Positions 47,917-61,200 are shown, counted from the first letter of the stretch. The stretch is 64,000 nucleotides of DNA from Nephromyces sp. MM_2019 (GCA_015657535.1 JADHZB010001536.1:1-64000), one strand, 5' to 3'. Notes: generated by a model not told the origin, from the sequence alone. Program-made: numbers and translations.

Positions 47917-50900
47917 ATGCAAGGATCCTTTCGTGGAAGAGCAGCAGAATGGCGCTACTCGCTGCTCCCTTGGTTGCTTATCATTGCTGCCCTCTCATTG
48001 GTGACCCCTTTGAAGCCACAAACTCAAGTAAAGATTGACCATCTTGCTTTCCTTCTCTCCGCTAAATCTTTGCATAAGGTTCTCATACCGAGTCCCTCTT
48101 GTCGGCGTTATTACGGTGAAAATGAGACAGGACTATTAATCATGAAGAAATACTATCGCCCTGCCATTAAGATTATAGCAAATGATATAGCAAGAGGCTT
48201 TGGCTTTATTTCCCGCGCAGATAAAGCTACTGGTGCTACTGCGATCGGAAAAAATAACGCATACCCAGCTAAAGTAGCTGATAGCAGTAAGCAATCTAAT
48301 TCTACACAGAAAAACAATAGTTTCCCCCCTTCTCCACCGTCATATGCTTTATCGCGGCCGATGCTAACGCTAGCTGACGCTGCTCCAAAGGTTGAGTATA
48401 TAAACAATTTTCTAGCCACTTGGGAAAATAGTGATTTAGTATCTCCTTACGACATACCAAGCTTTACAGCCCATTCTATGAGTCCCTACCTTGCCTGTCT
48501 TTCTGAGTCTTTTCTTTTTGAAGAAATTTTAGAATACCGCCTCTCATCAGCGTGTTCAAAAGATGATGAATCGAAAGAGGCTTTCGAATCCCGATGTAAA
48601 CGCTTGAAAAAACTGAATGAAGTTATACATCCAATTATCAAAAGCTTTCGAAAAATGGAATCTACCAAAAGGCTTGAGATGCTCATAGCTTCTACAATGG
48701 TACGATATCGTATTCTGGTGTATCATAATTTTTTTTTATGGTTTCATTGAAGATGCAGAATGGGTAAAATAATGCCGACTTAGCACAAGAGAAAGCAGAG
48801 AAGTAATGCAGAAAATTTTTCAAACTGGACGTCTAAGTTTTTCTCGCTCGAAAAAAGGGCTAGATTTTTGGTTTGCTATTATCTTTTGAATTGCCCGCAT
48901 GAACTGATGGATGTATTTGGCGTAAAACTATCGCTAACGTGGGACTTATCTAAGAGATTGTAGCCTTTACCTTGCCACCCACGCGGTAAAGCTTCTCAGA
49001 AAATCCCCTTTTTTTTGCATTGAAAACCAGAAATTTCTAACTTTCTTCTGGCGCTTGTTTTCCCTCTTCTTGATCAGCTTCTTCCAGCTCATAGGCCTGA
49101 TGTACTACAATGGTGGCTAAAGCTGCATACGACGATGAATACGGGGCTGCATCTCTGTTACTGCATTTTCTGAGTAGAATTTTTACCAAAATCTGAAGGG
49201 AAATAATTTTTTATTTTCTACTTTTACGCACACGCCGTGGAGCGTTGAAAATAGTCATGTGAATGACATTTTTTGTGTGAGGGATGCAATGAAAGATAAT
49301 TTTTTTTTGTATTTTGTGTTGGTTTCCGGCAGTTCTGGCTTTTCTTGCGATAAAACTAGCTTTTAACGCCTATAGTATCTAAGATGGAGATTTGGCGAGA
49401 GTTTTGTTTTCTAGACGAATTTTTTAGCTCAGGTTATTATCATCATTATAAGAGAATAGTCATGGATTGTATTATCTCAGATTTTCGCCTCATGCAAACT
49501 CATCATCTCTGCAGGCTGAAAATAACAATAAATTTGCTTCATTTACTAAAGTATTGTTAGTGAAAAGAGGAAGCAATCTTGTGCTGTATTTACTTTTGAG
49601 CTCATCACTAAAATAAAGAGTCCAAGCAGGAGTATCAAAGAAGCAAAAAATAATTTATACATTCTTAAAGCTCCCAATAAAGTAGATCAATGTTACAATC
49701 GAAGAAACAGTAATTCCTACCCAAATTAAAAAGATAAAATAGCTTTGTCGACTTGTTTTATTCTGATTTTCACTATTCTTCCCTGTTTTCGAAAACCTCG
49801 AATTGCAAAAGTTTTCACTACTGCAGATTCGCAGTACCACACCATTATAATGGCTTTATTTCATCACTTTTTGAGTTTTTTCTCGCTAGAAGTTTCAGCA
49901 CTTCAATACTATTTTTGGAGGGATGTACATTTAAGCTTCCAATCAAAAAAAGCAGAAATGATAAGCTTTTGGGGAATCAAACATTCAATTTTCACGACTT
50001 GTGCAGTGTTAGTACTGGTTTATATTTTTGTGCCGTTAGAAGGTGTGTGGAGGCTTTATTATCCTAGCATATGGTGAAAATTTTGTCACACACGGCGGCG
50101 CAGCTTAATTTAAGCTGGTAATTATTTGTTTTCTATTCCTTCTATTTACACTTGTCACGATTTTGAACTGCTTAAAAGGCAGAAAATGCGGTTTTTGTGT
50201 GTGCTCTTATCGTAGCTAGTCTAGCCTGAAGCTATTAGGCGATAGCGTTGTCCTGCAAAATTTTTCAAGTCCATCTACCACCATTCGATCATTCCCGTGA
50301 TTCATTGCCTTTGTAGTTATTTCCCTTTTCAAAATAGAAATCATTTGCTAAACTTTGTTGCATATTATGGTATACTATTTAATGATTTTGGTTGTATATA
50401 TACCCTCATTTAACCTCCTCCTTGACGAGCTTTGTTTGATTTTATGCTTGTAAATCGTATAGACTTCAGGCTTTGAAGAACTGAATAATATCCTGGCAAG
50501 CATGTATGCTGATCAAAAACTGGATGCCCACCTGATGACTCTTCTGGATGAGAAGATTCTAGAAGCTCGGAAAAAATACTCAAAAAACCTAGAAAGTTCA
50601 GAAGAAGGTTCTGCAGCTTCTGAAAAACTTCTTTGTATTCTTAAAGATAGGTAAACGCGAGCTTCATCTTCTATAAATTATATACTCTGTATTTTTGAAG
50701 ATAGATAAGTGCAAGCTTCATAACGTCTCACTCTCCTCTTTTCTCTTTTATCTGATACTTTTGCAGGATAATGAAGGTTGATTATTTTTTGACTTAAAAA
50801 GTATAATGTCGATTTTGTTTGCTAATTTTTGCTTAGAAATGTTTTAGAGTATAAATTTTGCTTATGTGTGTTAGCCGATTGATTTATTAGCGGTAGAAAT

Positions 50901-53900
50901 TTGCGATTTAAATTTCCCGAAAAGGGCTTTCCCACTCTTTTTTTTTCAAAAATTTAAATAACCCACTTCATACTCTGATTACCAGAATGGTCTTCCAAAG
51001 ACACTTTTTTGTTGATTCCACTTCATAATATGCGTGAAGTTCTTCTATTGTGAAAACTCTTAGTTGTTTGCGGGGCTTTAGTGCTTTTAGTCGATTCTAT
51101 TTTACTTCATCCAACATGTCTTGAAGATGCTAAAGAGGCATTTTCTATTTAAAAAATGTTGTTTCTGCGGATATAATATGAGTTTTGCATAGGTTTTAAG
51201 TGTATCATTGAGAAGAAAGCCTATTCTGCTTTGTATGAAGAGTATATTCCTGCAGCCAAGCGATATTTCTTTATTTTTTCGCATTATTTTACTTCAATGC
51301 TATCGTATTTAACTAAGAAAAAACCTTTTTCAAGCATCAGGGAATTTAAGAAGCGAAGAAGCTGCACTTCAAGGCTAGGTCAAGCTTTATCTATGAGCTA
51401 CCTTGAGAGGGGATAAGCTAAATTAGCTAAGCTAGTCTAGCGAAGCTAAACTATATAAGCTAACATAGCTAAGCTAGTTTAACAAAACCAATATAGCTGA
51501 GCTAACGTAGTTACGCTGGCCTAACTATTTTCCTGTATCGAATATCTTCAAATATTTTTGAGTGTGAAACGGCTACTTTCCTTGAAAATTATCCATCAAA
51601 TTGAAATTATAGAGGAAGTATGGTATACCAATTGCTCGTCTTTTTTTCAAAAAATACTTTTAGGAACCTTCCTGTTTAGTGCTTTTAATTTTTTTTAAAG
51701 CACTTGAAATCTTGGAGTTGAGCTGTAGGGTTTAGGGTTTAAGAGAAGCTGGGACGTTTTATTTACCCTCATAATCTCATATGGCTTCATTCTTTGCATA
51801 TGCTTCAACGTCGCACCCGTCCCCTCATACTTCAGCACTTACTTCGGTAACTAATCCAGATAAAGAGGTTACTAAATGTTTACAACCTATGTTATCAGGA
51901 TTCTTGCCCACAAGCAACTTGATGAGAGGGGAGTGACACAGTTTGTAGAGGCCCTTTCCTTCTGTCTGAAGGTAGTTTCTCCCGTATATGCTATGTGTGT
52001 AGCACACATGTTTTGTTTCATACTTGTTTTCTTGTTTTGAGAATGCTATTTTAGTTCATTCAACGGACATCAGCAGAGAGATGCATGTGTGTGTTAGCTC
52101 ACTCAAGCTCAAAGAGAGATGCAAGTGTGTTATACACCAACCACTGCGTCGAATGCATGTCTTTTGCCTCTTTTACATCTTGCTATTCCCAAGCGTACAA
52201 TAGGTAGACCCTATTGTCACCTTTTTGGACCTCCTTCCTTCACCTGCCCGTTTGTTGCTTTTTGTCTAATCTTTGATGAGCAAGTGACTAAAACGTGCGT
52301 TCGAGCTTTGTTTGAGCAGATTTTTTGATGTGCTAGTGACGATTTTGGTCACACACTAGTTGTTTTTTGAATTTTGTACCGAAATTTTCGTTAACTTGTA
52401 TGTTTGGAGTTTATTTCCTTTTCCAGAGTAGCTTTTGTGCGCAGTTAGAGAGGAAATTTTGATGGAAACAGTTTAAATCATTGGAACTTTACTGTTCTCT
52501 TTCTTCTTTTTATTCATCTTCTTTTACCTCTTCCTTTTCCTCCTCATGTTTTTTCTACTTCTAATTATTTTCTACTTGTTCTCCTACTTCTTCTTCATCT
52601 AATTCTTCTTATATGTGCACTACAATGCTTTTTGTATAAAAGAAATCGAATAATTTAGACTTCCTAGTATCTCAAAACTTTTTTCAGGAGAAGCCTGTCA
52701 ACACAAGAATGTATTTGAAGGTATAAAACACAGTCACCCACCAGAGCTCTTTTTTTTATTTCAGCTAACTACTTTTTTTAGTTTAAGCAGTTTTTTTAGC
52801 CTTTCAAAGCTTTTTTTTACGCGCTTTGTTTTGTGAATTGACACTACAAATTTTCAGTGAAATTTCAACCGCTTCAGTTGGCTTAGTAGACAGCTGAAAT
52901 TGGTCATCCTCAGCGAGTTTTTGCACTCTTTAGAGAATTGGAAGGCCTCATTGGCACCCGTAAAGCAGTTTTGCATTATTGCTTTTTCTAGTGAAACTTT
53001 GGATTTTATTCACATCCCGTGTTTTGTGCAGATTTGTCCTGCTTAACCTGCCGCAAATCGTAAAAGTAGTGTGGCATTCAAGCCTTATTTGTGTATCTAC
53101 TAAAAAGCGCACTTCTGTAGCAAATTTTCTATGTTTTTATTCAAGTGAAGAAATCCTATGTTCCCCCCTAGATTGAAACTTGTCTAGGAAAATAAGGTAG
53201 CTGTTTTTTTTTTCTTCTTCTGCGCAGTCTAAATTCAGGAAAATTGAAGACCTCGATAAATTTTATGAGTGGCTGCAGGATGGGTTGGAATATGCAGGTA
53301 ACCCCTTTGTGGCAAGTGCTGAGCTTCATGTTTCCTTCTCATTTTATTTCGCAAAAAGAGTATACGATGCTATAATTTGTTTACCGAGGTAAAAGAGCTG
53401 GATGAAAAAAATGATAAAAAATTTACACAATTTAGCGCCTCTTCTTGATGACGCTGGAGGGGCTTTCTCACATCAAAATGCAATTTTGTAGTTTCATTCT
53501 TTTGTATCATATACAAGCAAAAGCTTATTCGTCAGAGTACTATACATAATAATTTTTACCCCTTGGGACCATTAGTAAACTTCACCTACAAGAAATTTTC
53601 CCTTTCAGAGGAAACAGGAAAGCTTTCTGAGGAGACGATGAGAGTTATGAAGCAGCTACAAAGGGATACATTGAAGATAAATCCTCTTTATAATCAAAAA
53701 TTGAACAAGCATAGTGAAATGGATGTCTTCGTCCCAGATAGCAGTATACAATTGGACCAGGTTAGTACTACATGAGTATCTCAGGACAGCGTGGTCGATT
53801 TCCCTCATCAGATGGGGAGCATGCATATTTTTATAGCATTTGAAGCTCAGTGAAGTATTTACCTGCGCCGCGCGTGCCCTGTCTCCGGCAGCTAAATAAG

Positions 53901-54181
53901 TGGCTGCATTATAAAAATAAAATACCAGCAATAAAAGCGCTGAGAAATCTCCCGAAAAATTCGTCATGTTGCACACACCGGATAACCCACATGCTGCATA
54001 GACATACTGTACACACACAGCATACACACACAAAGCGCTGCCCATACAGCATACAGACAGAATAAACCATTTTGCCGAGTCAATTTCCAGGCATAGGATA
54101 CGCCTCACTCGGACGTCCGCAAAGAATTTACGCAGTAACACTTCAACATGTGTTCTAATTAAATTTCAGGACATTGGATAA
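47917..54181 (+). CDS. Secreted or organelle-targeted protein, unknown function
   Basis: Proposed exons: 47917-48699, 50463-50650, 50767-50776 (10 bases), 52688-52720, 53228-53297, 53609-53760 and 54170-54181 with a TAA stop; together 415 residues in perfect phase. The N terminus has a signal peptide (YSLLPWLLIIAALSLV, about 14-29) followed by a basic, Ser/Thr-rich region to about residue 100, which could be a transit peptide as in FabD. The mature part is largely helical and charged, with a likely coiled coil (KRLKKLNEVIHPIIKSFRKM) and a C-terminal helix pair around FRKIEDLDKFYEWLQDG. I do not recognise the family. The 10-base exon (ATAATGAAG after a split codon) is inferred because it has a strong TTTTGCAG acceptor and is what restores phase between its neighbours. 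Exons 5 and 6 are strongest. The final exon adds only Asp-Ile-Gly. Confidence 0.62.
51414..51530. repeat. Degenerate AGCTAA-rich tract
   Basis: Repeated AGCTAA, AGCTAAGCTAG and related strings over about 115 bases, in an intron of the secreted-protein gene. Many units are near-palindromic (TAGCTA, AGCT). Confidence 0.75.
52495..52612 (+). other. Long pyrimidine-rich intronic tract
   Basis: Nearly 120 bases dominated by T and C (TTCTTC, CCTCTTCC and similar), about 75 bases upstream of the acceptor of the 33-base exon at 52688. It may help define that small exon. Confidence 0.7.
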
Positions 54182-56486
54182 ATCAAGGGTGTGTGCCAAT
54201 CTCATGAAAAGAATTATTAGGGACCCCGCGCAAGCAGATGTCATTACTAGACAAGAAAGGGCTATCAGAAAACATCATTTGACAGCGTCATGTATGTTCA
54301 GCGCTAGAAAAAGCCCCTCCGTATTACGAGAAGAGTAACTCATGCTTTAAGCGATTCAAGCGACTGATTACGTCCTACCTAAGAGGATGCTTCTGTTCGG
54401 CCTTCACTCATTTCTCTAGGATTTTAAATCTCACTATAATAGTGATGCAGCGGCAAACAGAACTATATCGACACGATCACTTGTGCTACCCCGTGATTAA
54501 TAGGCTCCATGAACACAACGTGTACACGCCTCGCAGTTCTCGCTATCTCGGTGAAGCTCCAGTGTTTCATACCGTAAGTAGATTATTTCCTGCTTCGTAG
54601 CCAACCCTGCTGGGCAATGAACTGTGTAAGCTACACCGCAGTGCTCTAGAGTGATACAAAGTGGGCTTTGGGAATAGGTCTGCGATCTTTGCAGAATTAG
54701 ACTTTTTTTTGACACTCCGAAAAAGACTGATTTCAAATTTGTTGCTAGCGAATGCCCGGCAAACACCACCGGAAAGCACCCCACAACACACCTCCGCTAG
54801 CAGCTGCTCACATTCAACGCGCTGGACGGTTATATGAGCACAGGATAAAAATGGCAGACTATGCGCTTCCTACAGTAATACTTGGACCGCGAACGCGTGG
54901 ATAACTTCGCTCCGCTGTAGCATTTCCTACGGGGCCTTTTTACAACTTGCAACCCCTTGCATGACTTTCCCACCCAAGGGAAGTCATTCGCACTCATTGC
55001 ACTATCATCTAGCTAGATTACGATCTTTAACACACATGCCAGCCCGGGGATTGTTAGAGATGGCGCTCATGAACTAACCCCACTGGCTCATCGCGCAAGC
55101 TGGTGAAGCTACAAGCTATCAAATATTGGTTGGCGCCCCAATTTGCAGTAGGGAAGCCATGGAAAAAATCAGCCGGAGCGCTGGCTAACTATGCAGCAAA
55201 TTAAGACATTATCAGGAAGGCATGAGACATCGCACACACATGTCGATGTATCAGTCCCTTTAATTGCGCAGAAACGACGCTAAAAGCAAAGCACACCGCG
55301 GCGACCTCAGAGAAGCCCTACACACGTCCAAACGAACCGCTAGCACGATTTCCACCCATGACGGCTTTCGATCAATTATAATCAACTTTTTTAAACCTGG
55401 CAAAAGCAACTTTCAGGGGAGCGGCGGCTGCCTTAGCTTTGATACATCAGAACGAGAAGGAGCTTAAAGTTTTTTCTACAGGCTGAGGAGTACGAATCAA
55501 AGCACTTCCATGGTGCAATCCAGATATTTCCGGCAACATCCGCCAGTTGCAATACTTTGAGTACTTAAAAAATAAGTTTAAGGCGAGAGCAGCGGCTTCA
55601 CGTCAACTTTTTACACGGTGGCAGCGCTCCTCGCATACTTCGAAATTATGTGCGGTTTGTGCTGGAATTAACCAAGTCGCACCTGTGCTGTACAATTTCG
55701 CCGTCCGCAAGTTACCACGATGTAGTAAAAATTTATTTTAAAAATGTGACACAACATTATAGTGTAGGAATTTATATTACACAATTTTAGGCAAAAATAC
55801 AATTGCGGATAAAAATACGAGCAATGGCGCTAACAATGCTGCTCAAAAAAAGCTAAAGCCGCAGAATTGCCGCTAACGAAAAAGAAGAAAAAATTCGATG
55901 ATACTCAACTGTTAGGTATACACACAAAGCCTTGTAAACGTCATCCAGCAGCAAAAAACTTATTCCCAGTTTTCTGATAAAAATAACTGGGCGTGTGTAT
56001 TTTTCAAATAAATTTTCATGACCAAATTGTGGTAGATAGCCCTATCAGGGGATAAGCAAGCGGCTCAAGCCGATTTAGGACATCTGTTCACACTGGCCTC
56101 AGCGTCCTCACTGCGAAAAGAGGGTTATGAGGATCGTTCTCTAACTTCATTCTGAAGCGCAGTAAAAAAGGATACGAAGAAAGGCGGTTCTGTAGATTTT
56201 TCCCCGCATTAACTCGTGCTACACCAGCGGTTAAATACGGAAAACTTCACATCATTAGACAAAGGCTAATAACAAGTAAAATAAAACAAAGGCACGCAAT
56301 CCGCACAGGACCAAGTAGTGAGGAGCACTAAAATTTTCCAGAGTTTCTGGTGGTAGCATTACCGCTGTATTTACACGATGGTAAGAGCAACATTAAAACT
56401 TTGGTGTGTGCGTGTTAAATAACCAAAAGAAGTACTCTGCAGCTCAAGTTCACCAAGTCAACTATAGGGGCCAATTTTAAGCTTTC
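54182..56486. other. Convergent intergenic region, no gene found
   Basis: It lies between the 3' ends of the plus-strand secreted-protein gene and the minus-strand four-exon gene. It is visibly richer in G and C, with little A/T strand bias. ORFs of 64-95 codons occur on both strands without motifs. Confidence 0.55.
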
Positions 56487-57883
56487 TTACTCATAGTGCA
56501 GGTATAGAATCCTGCCATAAGCATCGTCTGGGAGGATTCCTCGTGTCTCCTTAATGGTTCCAATACCATTTTTCCATCTGTATTGCTGCACCATAGGGAT
56601 GGGTCCTAAATGTTTCTTTGCTTCGACCACATGTTCCACTGCATAAGAGAATTCGAAGTCAAGAATGAGACAATAAAGATACGTTAAAAAGCATAAAAAA
56701 TAAAGAGTTTAACTGAAAATGCTAGGAAATACCAGAATTTTGTGAGTATTTACATAATTTAGGCGAATAAGGATATTTTAGCTGTAAGAGCAACGAAAAG
56801 AGCGGATAGTAACATTGAAAAGTTGATTTCTTGGCTGCTGTAGAGCGTAACAAGCCGTAAGGAATAAACTGCGCTTACCAAGTTGTAGCCGACCACTCCA
56901 AATCCCACAGTCCGGATCATTCTCGTCACATACTTCTCCATCAAGCCTCCATAACATGTGTCTCTCTCCAATAGGAAGGTGCATTAGAAAATCCAATATA
57001 AGTCCATTCTGAGAAAAAACGCGCAAGCCGACAAAAATTGTTTAAAATGTAGCAGGGAAGAGAGGATGTTTAATTATTCACTTTTCATTATCTTTGAGGA
57101 AACGACCGTCTCTGGGGTATCATGAAACGGATGAAACGTACACATAGCAACGTTTTACAGCACGAAAAAGCAGCATGAAGGCACTCAGAAGTTTAGGTCT
57201 TCAGCCAACTGCCACAACACACACTGATCCAAAAGGTGTGAGCAAATCACCGTAAAAAGTCTGGAAAAGAAGCTAAAACCAAAAAACTTCCACCTACCTT
57301 GATGTTGACAGTAAATGGAGTAGAACATCTTTCCAAGATCAGCCTCTTAAATAAGGAAACCTTCATGTGTTTTAGTATCGGAGACATGGAATCTGAACGG
57401 CTCAGCACAGTTTCCCATCTTCCAACCATGGGAGTCACGAATTGTATCATCACCTCCAGATCCGATGGCTTCTTTGGAACCTTCAAAGCTGTAATTTACA
57501 GAGAAATATAGAGCATTTATACAGAAAAGTAGCAAATCATCAAATTCAAACCAAGAATATGAAAATAGACCAGCGAACGCGTCAATTGGCAACGAAAGTA
57601 CCAGCCCGCAGACATGAAAAAAAAAAGGAGTACAGCGCCCAAAAAAGGAAAGCTACTCGGCAAAGGGAAAGCTACTCAGCAGAGGGAAACCATTCAGCAG
57701 AGAAAAAGCTGCTCAGCATGCACACTATGCGCACTATCTTCGGTATAAGAAGAAAAAGAGTTTACTTGGGTCCAAGTTGGTCTTTATTTCACGACCAGCA
57801 ACAATGTCTGAGTCCTTCGGTTGATCCGCAGCACCTGTATCCACCGTGGGCATAAATTTCACGCTATCCGTAGGATTCTCCAT
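56487..57883 (-). CDS. 196-residue protein, possible lipid-binding beta barrel
   Basis: A complete four-exon gene: 57883-57766, 57488-57298, 57008-56879 and 56638-56487 (TAA). All introns are GT-AG and phases fit exactly. The start is the ATG at 57883 (MENPTDSVKF). After a 45-residue polar N terminus comes VGRWETVLSRSDSM, then FKRLILERCSTPFTVNIKNG, ERHMLWRLDGE, an acidic CDENDPDCG insertion, and a C-terminal VQQYRWKNG...LYLHYE. The G-x-W near the start, the order of strands and the Y/R-rich last strand resemble fatty-acid-binding proteins or other calycins. That is a visual inference, not a match. If right, it would bind a small hydrophobic ligand in the cytosol; there is no signal peptide. 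Intron 1 contains a 19-bp tandem repeat. Confidence 0.82.
57647..57720. repeat. 19-bp tandem repeat, about 4 copies
   Basis: GGAAAGCTACTCGGCAAAG, GGAAAGCTACTCAGCAGAG and two more diverged copies in tandem, within intron 1 of the 196-residue protein gene. Confidence 0.9.
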
Positions 57884-59616
57884 TTTATAGAATATTTTTT
57901 AGTATATGAAAAAGGACCTGTAAAACGCAAGTTTTTTTGCATAATTTGGTTACTGAAGCAGAATGAACTCATTTGCTAGCTTATTGAGTATTTCGCGCCA
58001 TAATATAACTGATGATCATTATACTGCTTTATGGTTCATTTTTCCACCCAATGTGCTAAAATAAGCAGCAGATAAAATGGCGCATTATATCAAACTCATT
58101 GAAGATATATTGAGCTTCTGAACGCAAGATTTTCACAGCTTCGTTGACCAACCACGTGAAGGAAAAAACTTCAGCCTGTACTAGAACATCCTTTTTGAAG
58201 TATTACCTCATAATGAACACATTACAGAGCAAGTCCCTATCTTTTAAATTGTGATTAACTTCTTTTGCGCTATCTTATTATAAAATGTTATTTTTATAGT
58301 TTTTTGTGCAACACAAGAGGGATACCACCAAGAAAACATCCAACTGTTGAGATTTTTTTATAATTAGTACCAAAAAATTGCAATATTCTTCAAAGTGATA
58401 TCGTAGTAGCTACACCAAAATGCAAGAACTACCAACAGGGTTTTAGGGACGAAAGCATATTCCGGGGAATTAGTTACGCAAAAAAGTTTTGCAATCTTCA
58501 CAAACTTGCAAAGCTTGCATGACCGAATAGCGACACCAGCAACTTGGCTGTGTCCAAAAAGAATTTGCTTACAAAAAAAAATAGGCTCGAGCTCTACAAG
58601 TATTGAAAAAGTACAAGGTAACACGAAAAACTTTTAAAAGTACAAGATTTACATTGAATACTACAGCGTCAAAGCTAGAATGTCTTATACGTGCTGCGCA
58701 AGCTAGGAAGTAAAAAAAAATTCATCATATTGTACGGTTTTACACAAGCTGTGCGAGCAAAAAAAACCATATTTCACAGGTTTCAAGAAACTCAGTTTGA
58801 TGCAATTTTTAAGAGCCTCCAAAAAAAATTTCCTAAACTGCCAAATAGGTAGCACGGACTGGTTTCTAAAAAAACTCAAAAGAGCTGTCCCTCCTAAATC
58901 AAGATATATACATGAAAGGAAAAAGCTATAAAATCACAGCAAATATCCACAAATTTCCGCTGAGCTCCTTCAACCTTCAAAAGGCGCCAAAGCTCCTCAG
59001 GCAAGACTTTAATACTACGCCGTTAACACAAAGTTAAACGCACATATCACTATGCCGAGCTGGTAAAAAAATTTCAGGAACACAGACTAGGATCAAAAGG
59101 CAGGATTTCTTTACAAAAAAAGGTCTGAAATCTTAGTCCTTACTCATGATTTCAAAATTCCTTCATACAGCACAATAAGATTAAAAAGCAGGCATATCAC
59201 CCAGCCAAGTTGAAGAAATTAAGTTTGAAATTTCACAATAGACGCAGTGGGTTCGACTTCCGTAAATGTATTTGGCAGCTTCCTTAATTACAGATTGTAC
59301 TCTGGAAGCTACAGACAATATATTTGCGCACTTTTCGTTTTTGCAAAAAAAACAGCGTCATGATAATAATTTCAACTAATAGGCATGAAAATGAATGAGT
59401 TTTCTTTCAATCCACGAGTCCTCCTTATCACTTTGAATTTCCAAAATATCTCTTGTTCGCAGTACAAGCAAAAGCTCGTGAATCTCAATTGACTATACCC
59501 AGGTGCAATGAAAATTTTCCCTTAAAAGAAGGCTAAACATGTCAGCCTCCACCTGCGTGTAAAGACTGAGAAGATCATGTCAAGAACCAGTCTAAAATCA
59601 TAGTTTTTGAATAATA
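57884..59616. other. A-rich region, no firm gene
   Basis: The plus strand is A-rich, suggesting minus-strand transcription or untranslated sequence. One minus-strand open segment (about 58551-58437, acceptor GACACAG, donor GTAGTT) encodes a Cys-containing string (RSCKLCKFVKIAKLFC) but does not join in phase to the next gene's first exon, which has its own ATG. Confidence 0.4.
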
Positions 59617-60088
59617 TTATTCCCATGAAATAGCGCAAATCCTCGCAATGGCATCTCCATGCTCAAAAATACACACATTGGCATCGCAGAAAACTTTTTT
59701 TTCCAAAACGGGAAAGCAAGGAAATGAGTGCCCTACTACTTCTACTTGCGTCTTAACAAGATCACTACCTACGCCCTTCATGTTACACTCTAATAACACA
59801 GTCTAGAAAAAACAACAGTGACGTAGCAAGCCCTTTTTCATGGATTAGCAGGCACACAATTCCCAGAGGTTCGGCCATAATACCTACAGACATGTAGCAA
59901 GCAAAAATATTCCCCCCGTTTAACTCTAACAAGTACGGTGCAGCAACTCCTATGGCGATATCTATAGGGATTGAGTAAATGAGCGTAAATAAAATAAAAA
60001 AATTGGCTCCACTAGCCTCAGTGTAGTCATGCCACGATTTCTCGACTAAAAATTTGAGCCAAATTCTCAAAATTAAGAATAGGGGCAT
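59617..60088 (-). CDS. Small two-exon membrane protein, unknown
   Basis: ATG at 60088 and an open exon to 59888, then 59802-59617 ending TAA, give 128 residues in phase across an 85-base intron (GTAGGT to TTTTTTCTAG). The first exon is hydrophobic, with possible membrane segments FLILRIWLKFLV and FFILFTLIYSIPIDIAIGVA. The second exon is soluble and Cys-containing (CNMKGVGSDLVKTQVEVVGH). A TTTTTAG at 60051-60045 could be an acceptor instead, in which case the gene extends further right. No family is recognised. Confidence 0.45.
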
Positions 60089-60661
60089 GAAATCTGTATA
60101 AAGAGACAGCTAAACAAAAGTATTACCAAGACAGCCATACTACAGTATTATGAAAAAGGATTAATGTACTTAGAACTCCAGCACGCAAACAAACCAGAGA
60201 GCACACTTCGTAATCGCCAACAGGACCGCAAACAAAAATTTTCTACTTCATCGAGAAATAACCACGTTAGCCACGCGCTACCACAATTCATTACGTGTTT
60301 TCCAGCTGTGAAGTATCGAAAGCTTATGATTCTCTCATGTTCTATAGCCGACAAGCTCCCGTATAATATAACAACCCGCGAATCATGGAGAAAATAGAAA
60401 TCACCGGATCCCCACCAGTGACCGACAAATTTTGTATAGCAGGGCTATGCCGTAGCAAGCAGCGTTGCGAAATCGCTGTAAAAGAATAAATCTGATATGT
60501 ATGCATCCACTAGCTATTACTTAGTAATGCTACAGGATTTCCCTATTAAATAACAAAACGGAAAGTGGCATCAAAAGCTGAGACCTTGAAATTTTTGTGC
60601 TAAGATACTCAGGGTGGCATCCCAGAAGAATCCAACAAAGACGTAAAGGCTATACCGCAGG
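60089..60661. other. Intergenic, nothing firm
   Basis: Sits between a minus-strand and a plus-strand candidate. A short plus ORF from ATG 60384 (MEKIEITGSPPVTDKF, ending at GTAAAA) could be a first exon of the next gene, but its phase does not match the longest reading there. Confidence 0.35.
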
Positions 60662-61200
60662 ATGTCACTTGGAACTACCTATACCTCAATAGCCTCACAG
60701 GTTCCGCTTGGCAGATGCGTGGAGATAAAGACAACCATAACCCAGGAAAATGCTAAAAATTACAGCTTTCTCCTCGAGCTGCGTCCACAAAATTATCACT
60801 TGAGCCGTGCACCTACCATGACCCCTGAATTACTTTGCGCTATCGCCCAGCGTCACCATGAAAACTGCTTGCGAAAGAAAGCATTGTATCAGCAAGAATA
60901 TGAGAATGTTATGCAGTGCCATAACAAACTGGTAGAGATGAGTAAAAGCTGGTGGGGCGCCCAAAGACACGGGTATAAAACGCTCTCTTGAAGCCTACTC
61001 ACACTGGAGACCTATATAAAGTCCACAGAAGACAGAAAAAAAGGCAAGGCGGGGCATGTCATTATATTTACCATTTTACGAGATTCTCACCTGACTCTGT
61101 TCCTTCAATACCTGTTATTGTACCAACTGGAACCGAGAAGTCCTATGTAGTAAAGGATCTTTCCAGTGTCTTGCTTAGATATAAACTCTATGAAAAGTGA
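60662..61200 (+). CDS. Candidate two-exon helical protein
   Basis: ATG at 60662 opens 109 codons, ending with a TGA at 60989-60991 if unspliced. With a 56-base intron (60973-61028, GTATAA to CACAG) the frame continues to a TGA at 61198-61200, giving 160 residues. The first part has a helical, His/Gln-rich stretch (IAQRHHENCLRKKALYQQEY); the second is basic then beta-like (IPVIVPTGTEKSYVVKDL). The intron is shorter than any other seen here, so the model is weak. No domain is recognised. Confidence 0.35.

Noticed and set aside
48153..48686. Minus-strand ORFs inside the secreted-protein exon
   Set aside because: They are shadows of the 261-codon exon, which has a signal peptide and a phase-consistent downstream exon.
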